Shown here piece by piece: positions 1 through 8,922 of a stretch of 64,000 bases of DNA. The notes beneath the pieces were generated by a model. That model made no database searches, was not told where the DNA came from, and saw only the letters and a program-made list of their open reading frames with translations. Source of the stretch: Euryarchaeota archaeon Ods02 (GTDB lineage Archaea > Halobacteriota > Halobacteria > Halobacteriales > Halorutilaceae); contig JAQZDA010000011.1 of the NCBI GenBank assembly GCA_028751075.1, forward strand, positions 1 to 64,000, read 5' to 3'. The number at the start of each line of letters is the position of its first letter. Position 1 is the first letter of the stretch. The position numbers were made by a program, and so were the translations under genes.

Positions 1-177
1 CAGCTCCATCGCAAGGGGACTTTTTATCCATAGATAGCAACCCAGGTTCTCTTCAGTATCTTAACCACAAACTCCTTGGGCTACTGGGAAGAAACACCGG
101 AGTATGCATGTACCGTGGTCCTTCACCGTTGCTCGCACAGGACCGACGGCAACGGGCTGTCTCAGGAGGACGATGAC

Positions 178-939
178 GTGATATCTGCTCTGGCGGAGAC
201 CTTCGTCGAAGGCCTGGCTACGGCGGGGGATTTCTTCTGGCAGGCTTTCTGGGCGTTGATGCTGGGTTTCATGATCTCGGGAGCTATCCAGGCTTTCGTG
301 TCTAAGGAGGGGATGGTGAACTACATGGGGGAGCCGGACGCGCGGTCGGTGCTGTACGCGATGGGGTTCGGGACCGCTTCTACGTCGTGTTCCTTCGGCG
401 ACATCGCGGCGACGAAGACCCTGTTCAAGAAAGGCGCGCACATCATCCCCGCGGTCGCGTTCAAGATAGCGTCGACGAACTTCGTCATCGGACTCACGTT
501 CGTAATCTGGGCTTTGCTCGGCTGGGAGTTCGCTGTCGCGCAGGCGGTCGGGGCACCGATCTTCATCCTGATCGCGATCACGTTCGTCCACCTCTGGATA
601 CCCTACGATGAAGCCGAGGCAGCCCGGGAACGCCTTCTACGGGAGGAGCAACCAGTGGTGACGGACCCCGTCTGCAAGATGCGGTTCGAACGGGAGAACG
701 GTATATCCGTGGAACACAAGAAGGAGACCGTGTACTTCTGCTCCGAGGGCTGCAGGAGGTTGTTCAGGCAGGAGCCCGACGTCCACACGACCTCGTGGCG
801 GGAGAAGGTGACGTCGTTGAACGGATGGGTGGAGGCGGCGAACCAGACGAAGAAGGACCTGAAGATGCTGTGGAAGGAGCTCGCAGTAGGGTTCCTGCTC
901 GCAGGGTTGATAGCCGCCGCCGTCCCTCAGCAGGTGTAG
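178..939 (+). CDS. Permease (DUF318/YraQ-ArsP type) with YHS domain, N-terminal half of an interrupted gene
   Basis: This is the first half of a membrane permease of the DUF318 (YraQ/ArsP-like) family, which exports metals or metalloids. The GTG at 178 is chosen because AGGAGG lies 8 bases before it; a TTG at 76 in the same frame has no such signal. Residues 1-140 carry about four hydrophobic segments, including the small-residue stretch GTASTSCSFGD and KKGAHIIPAVAFKIAS, typical of the family core. A YHS metal-binding domain follows (DPVCKM ... YFCSEGCRR). The frame then meets a single TAG at 937-939 and resumes at once in the same frame as the next entry. Together the two halves make a full-size permease, so the gene is probably a fresh nonsense mutant or carries a sequencing error. 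Confident about the family, not about function. Confidence 0.75.
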   Translation: MISALAETFVEGLATAGDFFWQAFWALMLGFMISGAIQAFVSKEGMVNYMGEPDARSVLYAMGFGTASTSCSFGDIAATKTLFKKGAHIIPAVAFKIASTNFVIGLTFVIWALLGWEFAVAQAVGAPIFILIAITFVHLWIPYDEAEAARERLLREEQPVVTDPVCKMRFERENGISVEHKKETVYFCSEGCRRLFRQEPDVHTTSWREKVTSLNGWVEAANQTKKDLKMLWKELAVGFLLAGLIAAAVPQQV

Positions 940-942
940 ACG

Positions 943-1545
943 TTGCTGTTCGAAGGCGGGGGTACGGGGTTCAGTCAGGTGGCGTACAACAGCGTCCTCG
1001 GCCCGCTCATCTCGATGGCGACGTTCGTGGGGTCGATGGGTAACGTGCCGTTGGCGGCGGTGCTCTGGGGTTCGGGTTTCGCTTTCGCAGGCGTCATCGC
1101 GTTCATCTACGCCGACCTCATCGTCCCACAGTTGATCAGGATCTATCGGAAGATATGGGGGAAAAAGATCGGCAACCGCCTCACCGTCATCCTGTTCGTC
1201 TCGATGGCGTCCACCGGCGTCATCGTCTACTACATCTTCGCGGTCTCCGGCCTCGTACCCGACCCCGAGGTCGTGGAGGTCGGGGAAGGCTTCACCTTGC
1301 TCGGATACCAGCCCGTCACCATCCTCAACGTCGTCTTCCTAGCCGTCGCGTTAGCTTTCACAGGACTCCTCGTTAGAGGGCGGAAGGGAGCGCCCGGCGA
1401 CCGCGTCGTCGACGACCCCGTGACGGGCGCGGAGCTCACGGTGAAGGACGCACCCTACTGCACCGTACACGACGAATCAATCTACTACTTCGAGAGCGAG
1501 GACTCACGAGCCGAGTTCAGAGAGTCACCGGATCGGTATCTGTAG
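943..1545 (+). CDS. Permease C-terminal half, continuing after an in-frame TAG
   Basis: This segment continues in the same frame as the permease that stops at 937-939. It holds the second DUF318 membrane block (GPLISMATFVGSMGNVPLAA, then two to three more hydrophobic helices) and ends in a degenerate YHS-like domain (DDPVTGAEL ... YYFESEDSRAEF) whose metal cysteines are reduced to one. A TTG could start it at 943, but it has no ribosome site, and a permease beginning here would lack half its core. It most likely belongs to one gene spanning 178-1545. Changing one base of the TAG to TGG would restore a Trp codon and the full reading frame. Confidence 0.65.
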   Translation: MLFEGGGTGFSQVAYNSVLGPLISMATFVGSMGNVPLAAVLWGSGFAFAGVIAFIYADLIVPQLIRIYRKIWGKKIGNRLTVILFVSMASTGVIVYYIFAVSGLVPDPEVVEVGEGFTLLGYQPVTILNVVFLAVALAFTGLLVRGRKGAPGDRVVDDPVTGAELTVKDAPYCTVHDESIYYFESEDSRAEFRESPDRYL

Positions 1546-1555
1546 CGACCTGAAG

Positions 1556-1816
1556 CTATAGGTTGTTCTTACGTTCGTGGTACTCGTCTTCGTCTATCTC
1601 TCCGCGTGCGTACCGCTCCCTGAGGATGGCTTCGGCGTCGTCTTCACCGCTGTCGGTGGCTTTCTTGACCGCCCAGTACGCCGCCGCGACCACTGCGGCA
1701 AGCAGCGCCAGCCAGAACACCATCATCAACAGCATCATCAGCCACCCCCACACACCCATCGATCCTTCCATCCAGTGCATGTTGAGCAAAGTCTCCTGGA
1801 CGACACCCTGTTTCAT
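1556..1816 (-). CDS. Small membrane protein with C-terminal SHOCT domain
   Basis: An 86-residue protein with one long hydrophobic stretch (about residues 20-50, Trp- and Met-rich) followed by a SHOCT-type tail (AEAILRERYARGEIDEDEYH). SHOCT tails occur on many short prokaryotic membrane proteins and are thought to mediate oligomerisation. It ends 11 bases from the permease stop codon and converges with it. A TATA-like element on the minus strand (1841-1849) sits about 29 bases before the ATG, supporting this start and leaderless transcription. No specific function can be assigned. Confidence 0.8.
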   Translation of the reverse strand: MKQGVVQETLLNMHWMEGSMGVWGWLMMLLMMVFWLALLAAVVAAAYWAVKKATDSGEDDAEAILRERYARGEIDEDEYHERKNNL

Positions 1817-1840
1817 ATCCGTGGATACGTGGGTACAGCA

Positions 1841-1849
1841 CTTAAAACC
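1841..1849 (-). promoter_or_regulatory. TATA-like element of the SHOCT gene
   Basis: Minus-strand sequence GTTTTAAGT is centred about 29 bases upstream of the ATG at 1816. It matches the A/T-rich archaeal TATA position for a leaderless transcript. Confidence 0.45.
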
Positions 1850-1960
1850 AGTTCAGGGTTCTCGGCTGTAGAGAGCGATGAAGTTACGCACACAAGCTTC
1901 CTCCGTCTGCATACGTCGACCCCGCAACCGGAAACCGGAGATGAGGCGTCCATGGAAACG

Positions 1961-1969
1961 TATTTTCCC
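1961..1969 (+). promoter_or_regulatory. TATA-like element of dna2
   Basis: TATTTTCCC lies about 28 bases before the GTG at 1993 and supports that start codon for the helicase-nuclease gene. Confidence 0.4.
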
Positions 1970-1992
1970 AGCCGCTTCGAAGGAACGTCCAA

Positions 1993-4569
1993 GTGGATCT
2001 ACGTGGAACCGTCACGTCTGTAGGCTCGGTCAGAACCGTGGGCACGCGGTACGGTGACCGCGAGGTCGCGGAGGTATACGTCGACGGAGACGAGGTCACG
2101 CTCTGGGGAGACTGGGCGGAGACCGCGGAGCTCGTCGACGAAGGCTTCGACGTCGCCTTCTACGACCTCGACGGCGACCGGTCGACGACGGCTGACAGTC
2201 AGGTGGTGGTGGAACCCAGCTACATGGTCGACGTCACCGCCGTCCGAAGCTGGGTGCAGTGCCCCAGGATCCAGTACCTCGGGAAGATACGGCCGACTCC
2301 GATGGAGTACCCCGTGGTGAAGGGCACTCTTGTGCATCAGGTGTTCGAGGACCTCCTGCGGGGGGCCGACGTCGACGCATCCGTCGAGCGACGGGTTCGG
2401 GAGTCGGGGGCGGAGGTCGAGCTCTCGGGTGAATCCATAGAGGACGCCCTAAAGGACGTGCGACAGCACGCCGACGCCATCTCTGGGTGGCTGAACCAGG
2501 ACTCCCTCGGGGAAGACGGCTGGCGGAGCGAGGTCACGTTGGTGAGCACCGACCTCGGCCTGAAGGGGCGGTGTGACGCCCTCCGGCGCGGCCGCCCCGT
2601 CGAGCTGAAGACGGGGAAGAGCGTCGGAAGCGACCCGTACTTCCAGGACAAGATACAGGTGGCGCTGTACGCGCTCCTGCTGCGGGAGCGCGGCGTATAC
2701 CCCGAGACGGGGACGGTGATCTACACGAAGAACGCTTCTCTCGACCGCAGCGAAGGCGACGTCTCGCCGGCGAAGGACTTCACCGTCGGCGACGGCCTCC
2801 TGGATTTCGCGCTCCGGAAACGCAACGAGGTCGCGGCGTACGAACGCCGGATCGAGGTGCCGACGGGGTACGAGGCGGAGGCGGACTGCAGCCGGTGCTT
2901 CGAACGCGACCCCTGCATGGTGGTCGCCGGCCGACTCCAGCAGGAGTCGAAGGCCGGCGAGATAGGGGAAGCCGTAGAGAACCACGAGCTCGAGTTCTTC
3001 AACGAGAGCTACAGGTCGATTGAGGAACGCCGGAGGGAGGTCTACGGGGAGTTCGCGGAGCTAGCGGACGGCGGCCGGTCCAGCGAGTACTCGATAACCG
3101 ACGTCGAGGTGGAGCGGGTGGAGGAGGACGGCGAAGGCTTCGTGCTCCACTGCCGGAAGCCTCCGGACGCGTCGAAGATACGGGAGGGCGACGTCGTTCT
3201 CGCGAGCGACGGCGACCCCCTCAGGGGTGAAATGGCGCGGGTGAAGCAGTTGACGCCGGAGGAGATCGTGGTATCCATATCCGAAGACATCCGTGTGTCC
3301 AGGTTCGACGTCTATCCCTCGGAGTTCGGGTTCAGCCGCGAGCTATCCGCGTTACACGACTTCGTCCTGACGGGGGAGCGCCGGCGGAAGGACGTGTTCT
3401 TCGGAGAGCGGGAGCCGGAGTTCCGCGACGTCGACGTCGGCTCCATAGATGGTAATCCATCGCAGACGGATGCGGTGCGTCGGGGGTTGGCGGCGGACGA
3501 CCTCTGCCTGATTCAGGGGCCGCCGGGGACGGGTAAGACCTACACCATCGCGCGCCTGGTTGCTGCGTCCGTCGACCGAGGTGAACGCGTCCTCCTGTCG
3601 TCGTACACGAACCGCGCCGTCGACAACGCCGTCGAGAACCTCCTAAAGATATCGGACGCCAACCTCGTAAGGGTGGGTACGGAGGGTGGAGTCGGTGACT
3701 CGGTATCTCATCTCATGCTGGACGGAGACGACGGAGCCGACGCCCTACGTGACGCCGACGTCGTCGCAGCTACTACGTCGTCGTGCAGCGGCAGGTTGAT
3801 GCGGGAGCTAGAGTTCGACCGCGTAGTACTGGACGAGGCGAGTCAGCTGACGTCGACGGCGGCGTTCGCCGCGATGAACCGCGCACCCCGCTGGGTGTTC
3901 GTCGGCGACCAGATGCAGCTCCCGCCGGTGGCGCCGGAGGAGTCGGTGTTCGAACGGTTGCTGGAGCTCCATCCGGACTCAGCGGTGTCTCTCGACAAGC
4001 AGTACCGGATGGCGCAGAGGATACAGGCGTTCTCCGCCGGCGAGTTCTACGACGGCACCGTCTATCCTGCGAACCACGAGGTCGCTGCGAAAACCCTCGA
4101 CGACCTGTCGAACGTAGACGTCGACAAGCTAGAAGACCCCTTACGGGACACCGTCTGTTTCGTGGACGTAGAGTCGTCCCCCCAGGGTAACGTCCACATG
4201 GAGGAGGTGGAGAAGACCGCTGAAGTCGTCGAGACGTTGTTGGATGCTGGCGTCGAAGGAGACGACGTAGGCGTCATAACTCCGTTCCGCGTTCAGGCGG
4301 CAGAGATATCAGAACGTGTGCCGGACGACGTCGCTGTCGACACGGTCGACAGGTTCCAGGGTTCGAGCAAGGAAGCTATCGTGGTGTCCTTGGCTGCATC
4401 GGGTGAGATGGAGAGTCCGGTGTTCGAGGACGACCGAAGGTTGAACGTGGCGTTGACTCGTGCGAAACGGAAGCTCGTGCTCGTCGGTGACGTGTCGGCG
4501 CTCCGTTCACGTGGTCTGTACTCGAGGATGGTGGACTGGGCCAGAGCCGACGACACCACCCCGGAATGA
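1993..4569 (+). CDS. dna2: Dna2-like helicase-nuclease with Cas4/RecB-type iron-sulfur nuclease domain
   Basis: An 858-residue fusion of a RecB/Cas4-type nuclease and a superfamily 1 helicase, as in eukaryotic Dna2 and its haloarchaeal counterparts, which process 5' flaps and resected ends. Residues 1-70 look like an OB-type domain. The nuclease part has GTLVHQVFEDL, then PVELKTGK at about 200-207 (motif with the catalytic Lys). The cysteines C90, C299, C302 and C308 are spaced as in the Cas4/AddB/Dna2 4Fe-4S cluster. The helicase begins near residue 480: Walker A GPPGTGKT at about 509, Walker B VVLDEASQ, GDQMQLPP, LDKQYRM, and C-terminal VDRFQGSSKEAI and NVALTRAK. It stands alone and has no CRISPR neighbours. 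A TATA-like element 28 bases upstream supports the GTG start. Confidence 0.9.
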   Translation: MDLRGTVTSVGSVRTVGTRYGDREVAEVYVDGDEVTLWGDWAETAELVDEGFDVAFYDLDGDRSTTADSQVVVEPSYMVDVTAVRSWVQCPRIQYLGKIRPTPMEYPVVKGTLVHQVFEDLLRGADVDASVERRVRESGAEVELSGESIEDALKDVRQHADAISGWLNQDSLGEDGWRSEVTLVSTDLGLKGRCDALRRGRPVELKTGKSVGSDPYFQDKIQVALYALLLRERGVYPETGTVIYTKNASLDRSEGDVSPAKDFTVGDGLLDFALRKRNEVAAYERRIEVPTGYEAEADCSRCFERDPCMVVAGRLQQESKAGEIGEAVENHELEFFNESYRSIEERRREVYGEFAELADGGRSSEYSITDVEVERVEEDGEGFVLHCRKPPDASKIREGDVVLASDGDPLRGEMARVKQLTPEEIVVSISEDIRVSRFDVYPSEFGFSRELSALHDFVLTGERRRKDVFFGEREPEFRDVDVGSIDGNPSQTDAVRRGLAADDLCLIQGPPGTGKTYTIARLVAASVDRGERVLLSSYTNRAVDNAVENLLKISDANLVRVGTEGGVGDSVSHLMLDGDDGADALRDADVVAATTSSCSGRLMRELEFDRVVLDEASQLTSTAAFAAMNRAPRWVFVGDQMQLPPVAPEESVFERLLELHPDSAVSLDKQYRMAQRIQAFSAGEFYDGTVYPANHEVAAKTLDDLSNVDVDKLEDPLRDTVCFVDVESSPQGNVHMEEVEKTAEVVETLLDAGVEGDDVGVITPFRVQAAEISERVPDDVAVDTVDRFQGSSKEAIVVSLAASGEMESPVFEDDRRLNVALTRAKRKLVLVGDVSALRSRGLYSRMVDWARADDTTPE

Positions 4570-4615
4570 AGAACGTTGTTTGTTCGTTTCAGCAGATATC
4601 TTTCCCCCGTGCCAA

Positions 4616-4623
4616 CTTATAAG
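4616..4623 (+). promoter_or_regulatory. TATA box of dpsA
   Basis: The palindromic element CTTATAAG is centred 30 bases before the dpsA ATG. It is one of the clearest archaeal TATA boxes in the window. Confidence 0.6.
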
Positions 4624-4649
4624 GGTGGCGGGCGCCTACGTTCGGGGGT

Positions 4650-5177
4650 ATGAGTCACCAGAAGGAAGCACGTCAGCCCGGCACCGTCGAGGAGAACGAG
4701 CTGCGGCTACCGAAAGATAAGTCCGAACAGATAATCGACGCATTGAACACGGATCTTGCAGCAACCTACGTCCTCTATCACCAGCTTCAGAAACACCACT
4801 GGAACGTCGAAGGCGCGGAGTTCCGCGACCTCCATATATTCCTCGGGGAGGCTAGCGAACACGCAGAACGGTTCGCGGACGTGCTCGCGGAACGGCTGCA
4901 GGCTCTCGGCGGCGTCCCCCATGCGTCGATGAGCACGCTGGAGCAGGAGTCACCCGTGGAACCGGAGGACGAACGGGTTTACCCTATACGGACGTCGCTG
5001 GAGAACGACCTGGAGATGTATGGAGACATCATAGAAAGCCTGCGCGAACACGTCGGACTCGCCACCGACCTCGGAGACCACGCTACCGCCGAGATACTTC
5101 GAGAGAACCTCGTGCAGGTCGAAAACGACGCCCACCACATCGAACACTACCTCGAAGACGACACCCTCGTCAGATGA
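4650..5177 (+). CDS. dpsA: DNA-protecting ferritin-like protein DpsA
   Basis: Dps proteins form 12-subunit shells that oxidise Fe2+ with peroxide, store iron and protect DNA. The 175-residue length matches haloarchaeal DpsA. The Dps signature is present: KHHWNVEG at about 48-55 (ferroxidase His), then LHIFLGEASEHAERFADVLAERL with the Asp/Glu ligands. The C-terminal half contains another pair of ferritin helices ending near HHIEHYLED. It is a single gene with its own strong TATA box; the next gene converges on it. In haloarchaea this gene responds to iron and peroxide, but no operator is evident here. Confidence 0.92.
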   Translation: MSHQKEARQPGTVEENELRLPKDKSEQIIDALNTDLAATYVLYHQLQKHHWNVEGAEFRDLHIFLGEASEHAERFADVLAERLQALGGVPHASMSTLEQESPVEPEDERVYPIRTSLENDLEMYGDIIESLREHVGLATDLGDHATAEILRENLVQVENDAHHIEHYLEDDTLVR

Positions 5178-5215
5178 GTTAGCGGCCGCCGAACGACTTC
5201 AACGACCGTTCCACG

Positions 5216-6232
5216 TCAGATCAGGTTCTCGTCTCTGTACCACTGTATCGTCTCAGGAAGTCCCGAACGGATGGTCGGATGCTTCAGCTGGTAACCGGTG
5301 GACATGAGCTTGTCGTTCGAGATATCGTAGTTGCCTTTGAGGTAGTACAGCGTGTCCGCCTCGACAGGTGGCTCCATACCGCAGGCGTCGAACGCCTTCT
5401 CAACCGGTGGAACAAGGGGATGGAGTTTCGCGAGGCTGCGGAACATCCTGCATCCCACCGGTAGACCGTAGACGTGTACGCCGGAATGTGCCGCAATCTG
5501 CCTCATGAACCGACCTGGAGTGTAGTCACCGTCGTCGACGACGTTGTACGGTTCACCGCCTTCACCGTGTTCGTCGAGATGGATAGCAGCGCCTACGACG
5601 TCGTCGACGTGAGCTACGGAGAACTTCTCCCGACAGTGAAGAGGGTAGAACTTCAGGTTGCCGCGTGAGACGTTCAACATGACTTCACCGAGAGCGTAGA
5701 TGCAGCCGGGGCCGTAGACCGAACCAGGACGGATAGCTTTAACCTCGAAACCCGAGACGCCGTGGTACTCCATCGCAGCCTGCTCCTGAAGCCATTTCGA
5801 GAGGTCGTAGTTGCTCTCCGGGTTCTTCGGATGGTCCTCCGTAACAGGTAGCAGCTCCTCTTTCGGCGTGCCGTAGACGCCGCCGGTGCTCCAGACCACC
5901 ATGGAGTCGACGTCGGCTTCGACCGCCGCGTCACATAGGTTCCTGGTGCCCTGGACGTTCACCTCCTCGAAGACCTCCCAGTCCAGGAGCGAGGAGTAGC
6001 TGAACAAGGCTGCGGTGTGGAAGACGACGTCGACGTCTTCCACAGCTTCCGCGAGGTCATCGGGTTCCGTCAGGTTGGCGGCTACGAACTCGACGTCGAC
6101 GTCTTCGAGGACGGAGGTGTCGGCGGTCGCGAGGTCGGTGGCCTTCACGGTGTAGCCTTCGTCGTCGAGGCGTCTGCAGAGACGTGAACCGATGAAGCCG
6201 CAGCCGCCGGTGACGAGCGCGCGTCTGTCCAT
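5216..6232 (-). CDS. NAD-dependent epimerase/dehydratase (extended SDR)
   Basis: A 338-residue extended short-chain dehydrogenase. The N-terminal Rossmann motif is GGCGFIGSRL (about 9-18), the NAD-ribose Asp follows in KATDLA, and the active-site pattern STGGVYG ... YDLSKW provides Ser, Tyr and Lys (YxxxK). The overall length and the GSVYGPG segment fit the sugar-nucleotide epimerase / hydroxysteroid dehydrogenase group. Substrate cannot be inferred: neighbours are an amidase upstream and DpsA convergent downstream. A minus-strand TATA-like TTATTT lies about 34 bases before the start. Confidence 0.82.
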   Translation of the reverse strand: MDRRALVTGGCGFIGSRLCRRLDDEGYTVKATDLATADTSVLEDVDVEFVAANLTEPDDLAEAVEDVDVVFHTAALFSYSSLLDWEVFEEVNVQGTRNLCDAAVEADVDSMVVWSTGGVYGTPKEELLPVTEDHPKNPESNYDLSKWLQEQAAMEYHGVSGFEVKAIRPGSVYGPGCIYALGEVMLNVSRGNLKFYPLHCREKFSVAHVDDVVGAAIHLDEHGEGGEPYNVVDDGDYTPGRFMRQIAAHSGVHVYGLPVGCRMFRSLAKLHPLVPPVEKAFDACGMEPPVEADTLYYLKGNYDISNDKLMSTGYQLKHPTIRSGLPETIQWYRDENLI

Positions 6233-6328
6233 CTAATCAGAGGTATGACGACGCACCTGAAATAACCATTCCCCCTCGCTTGGAACCGTACATGCCAGTG
6301 GGTTCGAGGCGGAACACAGCTCGAACGT

Positions 6329-7780
6329 TCAGCTTTCGTCGGGGTAGCTCCAGTCATGAAGAACCGCTTCCTCGTACGCTGACGCCACCTTCAGAAGTCT
6401 GTGGTCGGTGTATATCTCACCCACTATCTGCACACCTACAGGGAGTCCGTCGACGGTGCCTGCGGGAGCGTTGACCACGGGATGGCCGGTCATGTTGAAT
6501 ATCCAGGAGAGCATCCAGCTCGTCGGCAGTCCGTTCGTGGACTCACCATCTATCTCCGTAGGCATCGGTTCATCGTGAGTCAACGGCGGGGTCGCGAGCG
6601 TCGGGGTCAACAGGGCATCGTATCCGGTGACGACTTCCTCTATCTCGCGGTACATTTCGGTCCGCACGAAGTCAGCCTCCGTGTAGCTCATGACGTCGTT
6701 CGACCTACCCTGTCGGACGAGGGTGACGAGACTCTGCGGCAAGCTGTCGCCGTGTAGGTCCAGGAGGTCGAAGCCGTGCTCCATCTCGAGCTCGCTGACT
6801 GCGGTGGCGAAGAACGTCGTCACCATCACGCTGTAGCTGTAGGTGAGGCCGCCGAACTCCGGCGGCTCCAGGCTCACGCGTTCGACGTCCGCTCCCGCGT
6901 CCTCGAGCTCCGACACCATGGCTTCCATGGTCTCACGAACCTCTGATGCCACCGAGAACAGGTCGAGGTCAGGGGAGTACGCGAACGAATGCTCCGAGAT
7001 GTCCGAGTCGTATGTTTTCGAGCTGTTCGTCGTCTTCCGCGGTAGGCTGAAGGGGTCGACGGTGTCACGTCCCCTTAACACGTCGAACAATAGCCTGAGG
7101 TCTTCTACGGAGCGCGCCATGGGTCCGTGGACGCCGAACGGGGTGTGGCCACGATAACCGTTGACGTGGTTGCCGCGTGGGACGACAGCGTGACTGGGTT
7201 TCAGTGAGAAGACTCCGCAGCAGGATGCGGGGTTCCTGAGGCTGCCGCCGACGTCGCTTCCGGTGGCGAGCGCGCAGAGGCCGTCAGCTAGCGCGGCCGC
7301 GCTTCCGCCGGACGAGCCGCCGGAGTTCACCTCTCCTTCGGGGTCCCACGGCGTCGAAGTCGCGCCAACGACGTCGTTGATGGTGCGGACACGGTGACCG
7401 AGCTCCGGCGTGTTCGTGGTTCCGACGACGACCGCGCCCGCGTCCAGAAGCCGCTGGACGATGACGGAGGACTCGCTGGCGACGTTCTCCTCGAACGCCT
7501 TCAACCCCAATGTGTTACGCACCCCCTCTCTGGTGTCTGCGAGATCCTTGATGGCGACGGGGACGCCGGCGAGAGGAAGCTGTTCTTCGTCGTCGAGCCT
7601 GCTTCGGACGTTGCGTGCGTCCTCCCTCGCGTCCTCCCTCGTGACGGTGACGAAGGAGTTCGTTACATCTCCTCGCTCATCTATCCTCTCTAGATAGAGG
7701 TTAAGGAGTTCGTCCGATTCGAGGTCTCTGGCTCGGACAGCGTCCGCAATCTCGTGTGCGGACGTGAAGCAGTCGAACAT
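6329..7780 (-). CDS. Amidase (amidase signature family)
   Basis: A 483-residue amidase-signature hydrolase with the complete Ser-cisSer-Lys triad: K78 in VAIKDL, cis-Ser S156 in GGSSGGSA, and nucleophile S180 in GSDVGGSLRNPA. The 24-residue spacing between the two serines is the same as in GatA. Members hydrolyse amide bonds; GatA works only with GatB/GatC, which are not nearby, so this is more likely a stand-alone amidase of unknown substrate. The gene is monocistronic and on the same strand as the epimerase, 96 bases upstream of it. A TATA-like element sits about 30 bases before the ATG. Confidence 0.87.
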   Translation of the reverse strand: MFDCFTSAHEIADAVRARDLESDELLNLYLERIDERGDVTNSFVTVTREDAREDARNVRSRLDDEEQLPLAGVPVAIKDLADTREGVRNTLGLKAFEENVASESSVIVQRLLDAGAVVVGTTNTPELGHRVRTINDVVGATSTPWDPEGEVNSGGSSGGSAAALADGLCALATGSDVGGSLRNPASCCGVFSLKPSHAVVPRGNHVNGYRGHTPFGVHGPMARSVEDLRLLFDVLRGRDTVDPFSLPRKTTNSSKTYDSDISEHSFAYSPDLDLFSVASEVRETMEAMVSELEDAGADVERVSLEPPEFGGLTYSYSVMVTTFFATAVSELEMEHGFDLLDLHGDSLPQSLVTLVRQGRSNDVMSYTEADFVRTEMYREIEEVVTGYDALLTPTLATPPLTHDEPMPTEIDGESTNGLPTSWMLSWIFNMTGHPVVNAPAGTVDGLPVGVQIVGEIYTDHRLLKVASAYEEAVLHDWSYPDES

Positions 7781-7834
7781 AACGTTGTTTACGCGAACGA
7801 TGGTGTTAGAAGTTGTGCCGTCGGTTTCCAGCGT

Positions 7835-8035
7835 TTATTCGACCACGTCGACGGCTTCGTCCGTGGAGATCCAGCCGTCGCAGTTGCCGTGTTCGACGAA
7901 GACCTTCCGTCCCGGTCGGGTCGTGTAGATGCAGATACGTTGGAGGGCGTGCCTGCATCCGTCGGATAGCTCCTCGACATCTAGAGGGTTCTGTCCGATT
8001 GCGTCTTCCGGTTCCGGTCCGTCCGAGGGTTCCAT
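7835..8035 (-). CDS. Small conserved-type haloarchaeal protein, function unknown
   Basis: A 66-residue acidic protein with two cysteines (in DGCRHALQ and HGNCDGWI) and the sequence GNCDGWIST near the C-terminus. I recall similar short haloarchaeal proteins with a CDGWI motif but no known function. It is divergent from rlmE, with starts 60 bases apart and an A-rich segment (8054-8066) between them that could serve both promoters. Confidence 0.65.
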   Translation of the reverse strand: MEPSDGPEPEDAIGQNPLDVEELSDGCRHALQRICIYTTRPGRKVFVEHGNCDGWISTDEAVDVVE

Positions 8036-8095
8036 CGTCCGCAGTTAGGGCAGCCTAAAAGAAAAGGCTTTGCAGTCGAACCCGTTAGATGGAAC

Positions 8096-8845
8096 GTGAC
8101 ACGTCAGGGTGACGAGTACTACCGGAAGGCGAAGGAAGAGGGGTTGCGTGCGCGTTCCGCGTACAAGCTACGTGAGATAGACGACGAGCTCGACGTATTC
8201 GGGGAACGCGACACGGTGGTGGACCTGGGTGCTGCACCCGGTGGCTGGCTTCAGGTCGCGGACGAACGCGCAGGTGAGGTCGTCGGCGTCGACCTCCAGC
8301 ATATCGAACCTCTGGAAGGCGTGGAGACCTTGCAGGGAGACGTCACCGAAGACGACACCATCGAAGCCATCATGGAGGTCGTTGGAGACGTCGACGTCGT
8401 GGTGTCGGACATGGCGCCCGACGTCACAGGTGAGTGGACCGTCGACCACGCACGAAGCGTGCATCTCGCGCGCAACGCCCTCGACGCCGCTGAGAAGCTG
8501 CTGGAATCCGGCGGTGACTTCGTCGTCAAGGTTTTCCAGGGACGTGACATCGACGAGTTCCGCGAAGAGGTCGAACGGGAGTTCGAGTACGTGCAGACCG
8601 TTGTACCGGAGGCTAGCCGTGACGAGTCCAGCGAGATCTACCTAGTCGGCAAGAACCGGTTGACGGCGCCGGTGCGCAGAGGAGACGTCGTCGACGTCGA
8701 GATAGAGACCGAAGGCGACGAAGGCGACGGTGTCGCGAAGATAGAGGAGTTCGTGCTGTTCGTCGAAGACGTCGACGTCGGAGACGAGGTGACGGTTGAG
8801 GTCACCGAGGTGCGCGCTAACTACGGCTTCGCGAAAAGCCTCTGA
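8096..8845 (+). CDS. rlmE: 23S rRNA 2'-O-ribose methyltransferase RlmE with TRAM domain
   Basis: This FtsJ/RlmE-family enzyme methylates a uridine ribose in the large-subunit rRNA using SAM. The catalytic tetrad is intact: K24 (SAYKL), D105 (SDMAPD), K145 (VVKVFQG) and E180 (SSEIYLVG). The SAM-binding loop is DLGAAPGGW (43-51). After the methyltransferase core, residues about 193-249 form a TRAM domain, a C-terminal RNA-binding addition common in haloarchaeal RlmE. Translation most likely starts at GTG 8096; a nearby ATG at 8089 is out of frame. The gene is divergent from a small unknown gene. Confidence 0.92.
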   Translation: MTRQGDEYYRKAKEEGLRARSAYKLREIDDELDVFGERDTVVDLGAAPGGWLQVADERAGEVVGVDLQHIEPLEGVETLQGDVTEDDTIEAIMEVVGDVDVVVSDMAPDVTGEWTVDHARSVHLARNALDAAEKLLESGGDFVVKVFQGRDIDEFREEVEREFEYVQTVVPEASRDESSEIYLVGKNRLTAPVRRGDVVDVEIETEGDEGDGVAKIEEFVLFVEDVDVGDEVTVEVTEVRANYGFAKSL

Positions 8846-8922
8846 AGACCGAGCGGTCAGGTCGTATACGCAAGTACTTTCATCCGAGAGCCCAATCTGA
8901 ACTCAAAGATGTCGAACGGAGG

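Noticed and set aside
937-939. TAG read as pyrrolysine
   Set aside because: TAG ends many ordinary genes here, and no pylT or pylS-like gene or methylamine methyltransferase is visible. The expected residue (Trp) fits a nonsense change better.
6329-7780. GatA subunit of tRNA amidotransferase
   Set aside because: The triad fits, but gatB and gatC are not nearby and the C-terminal half is not recognisably GatA; called a general amidase.
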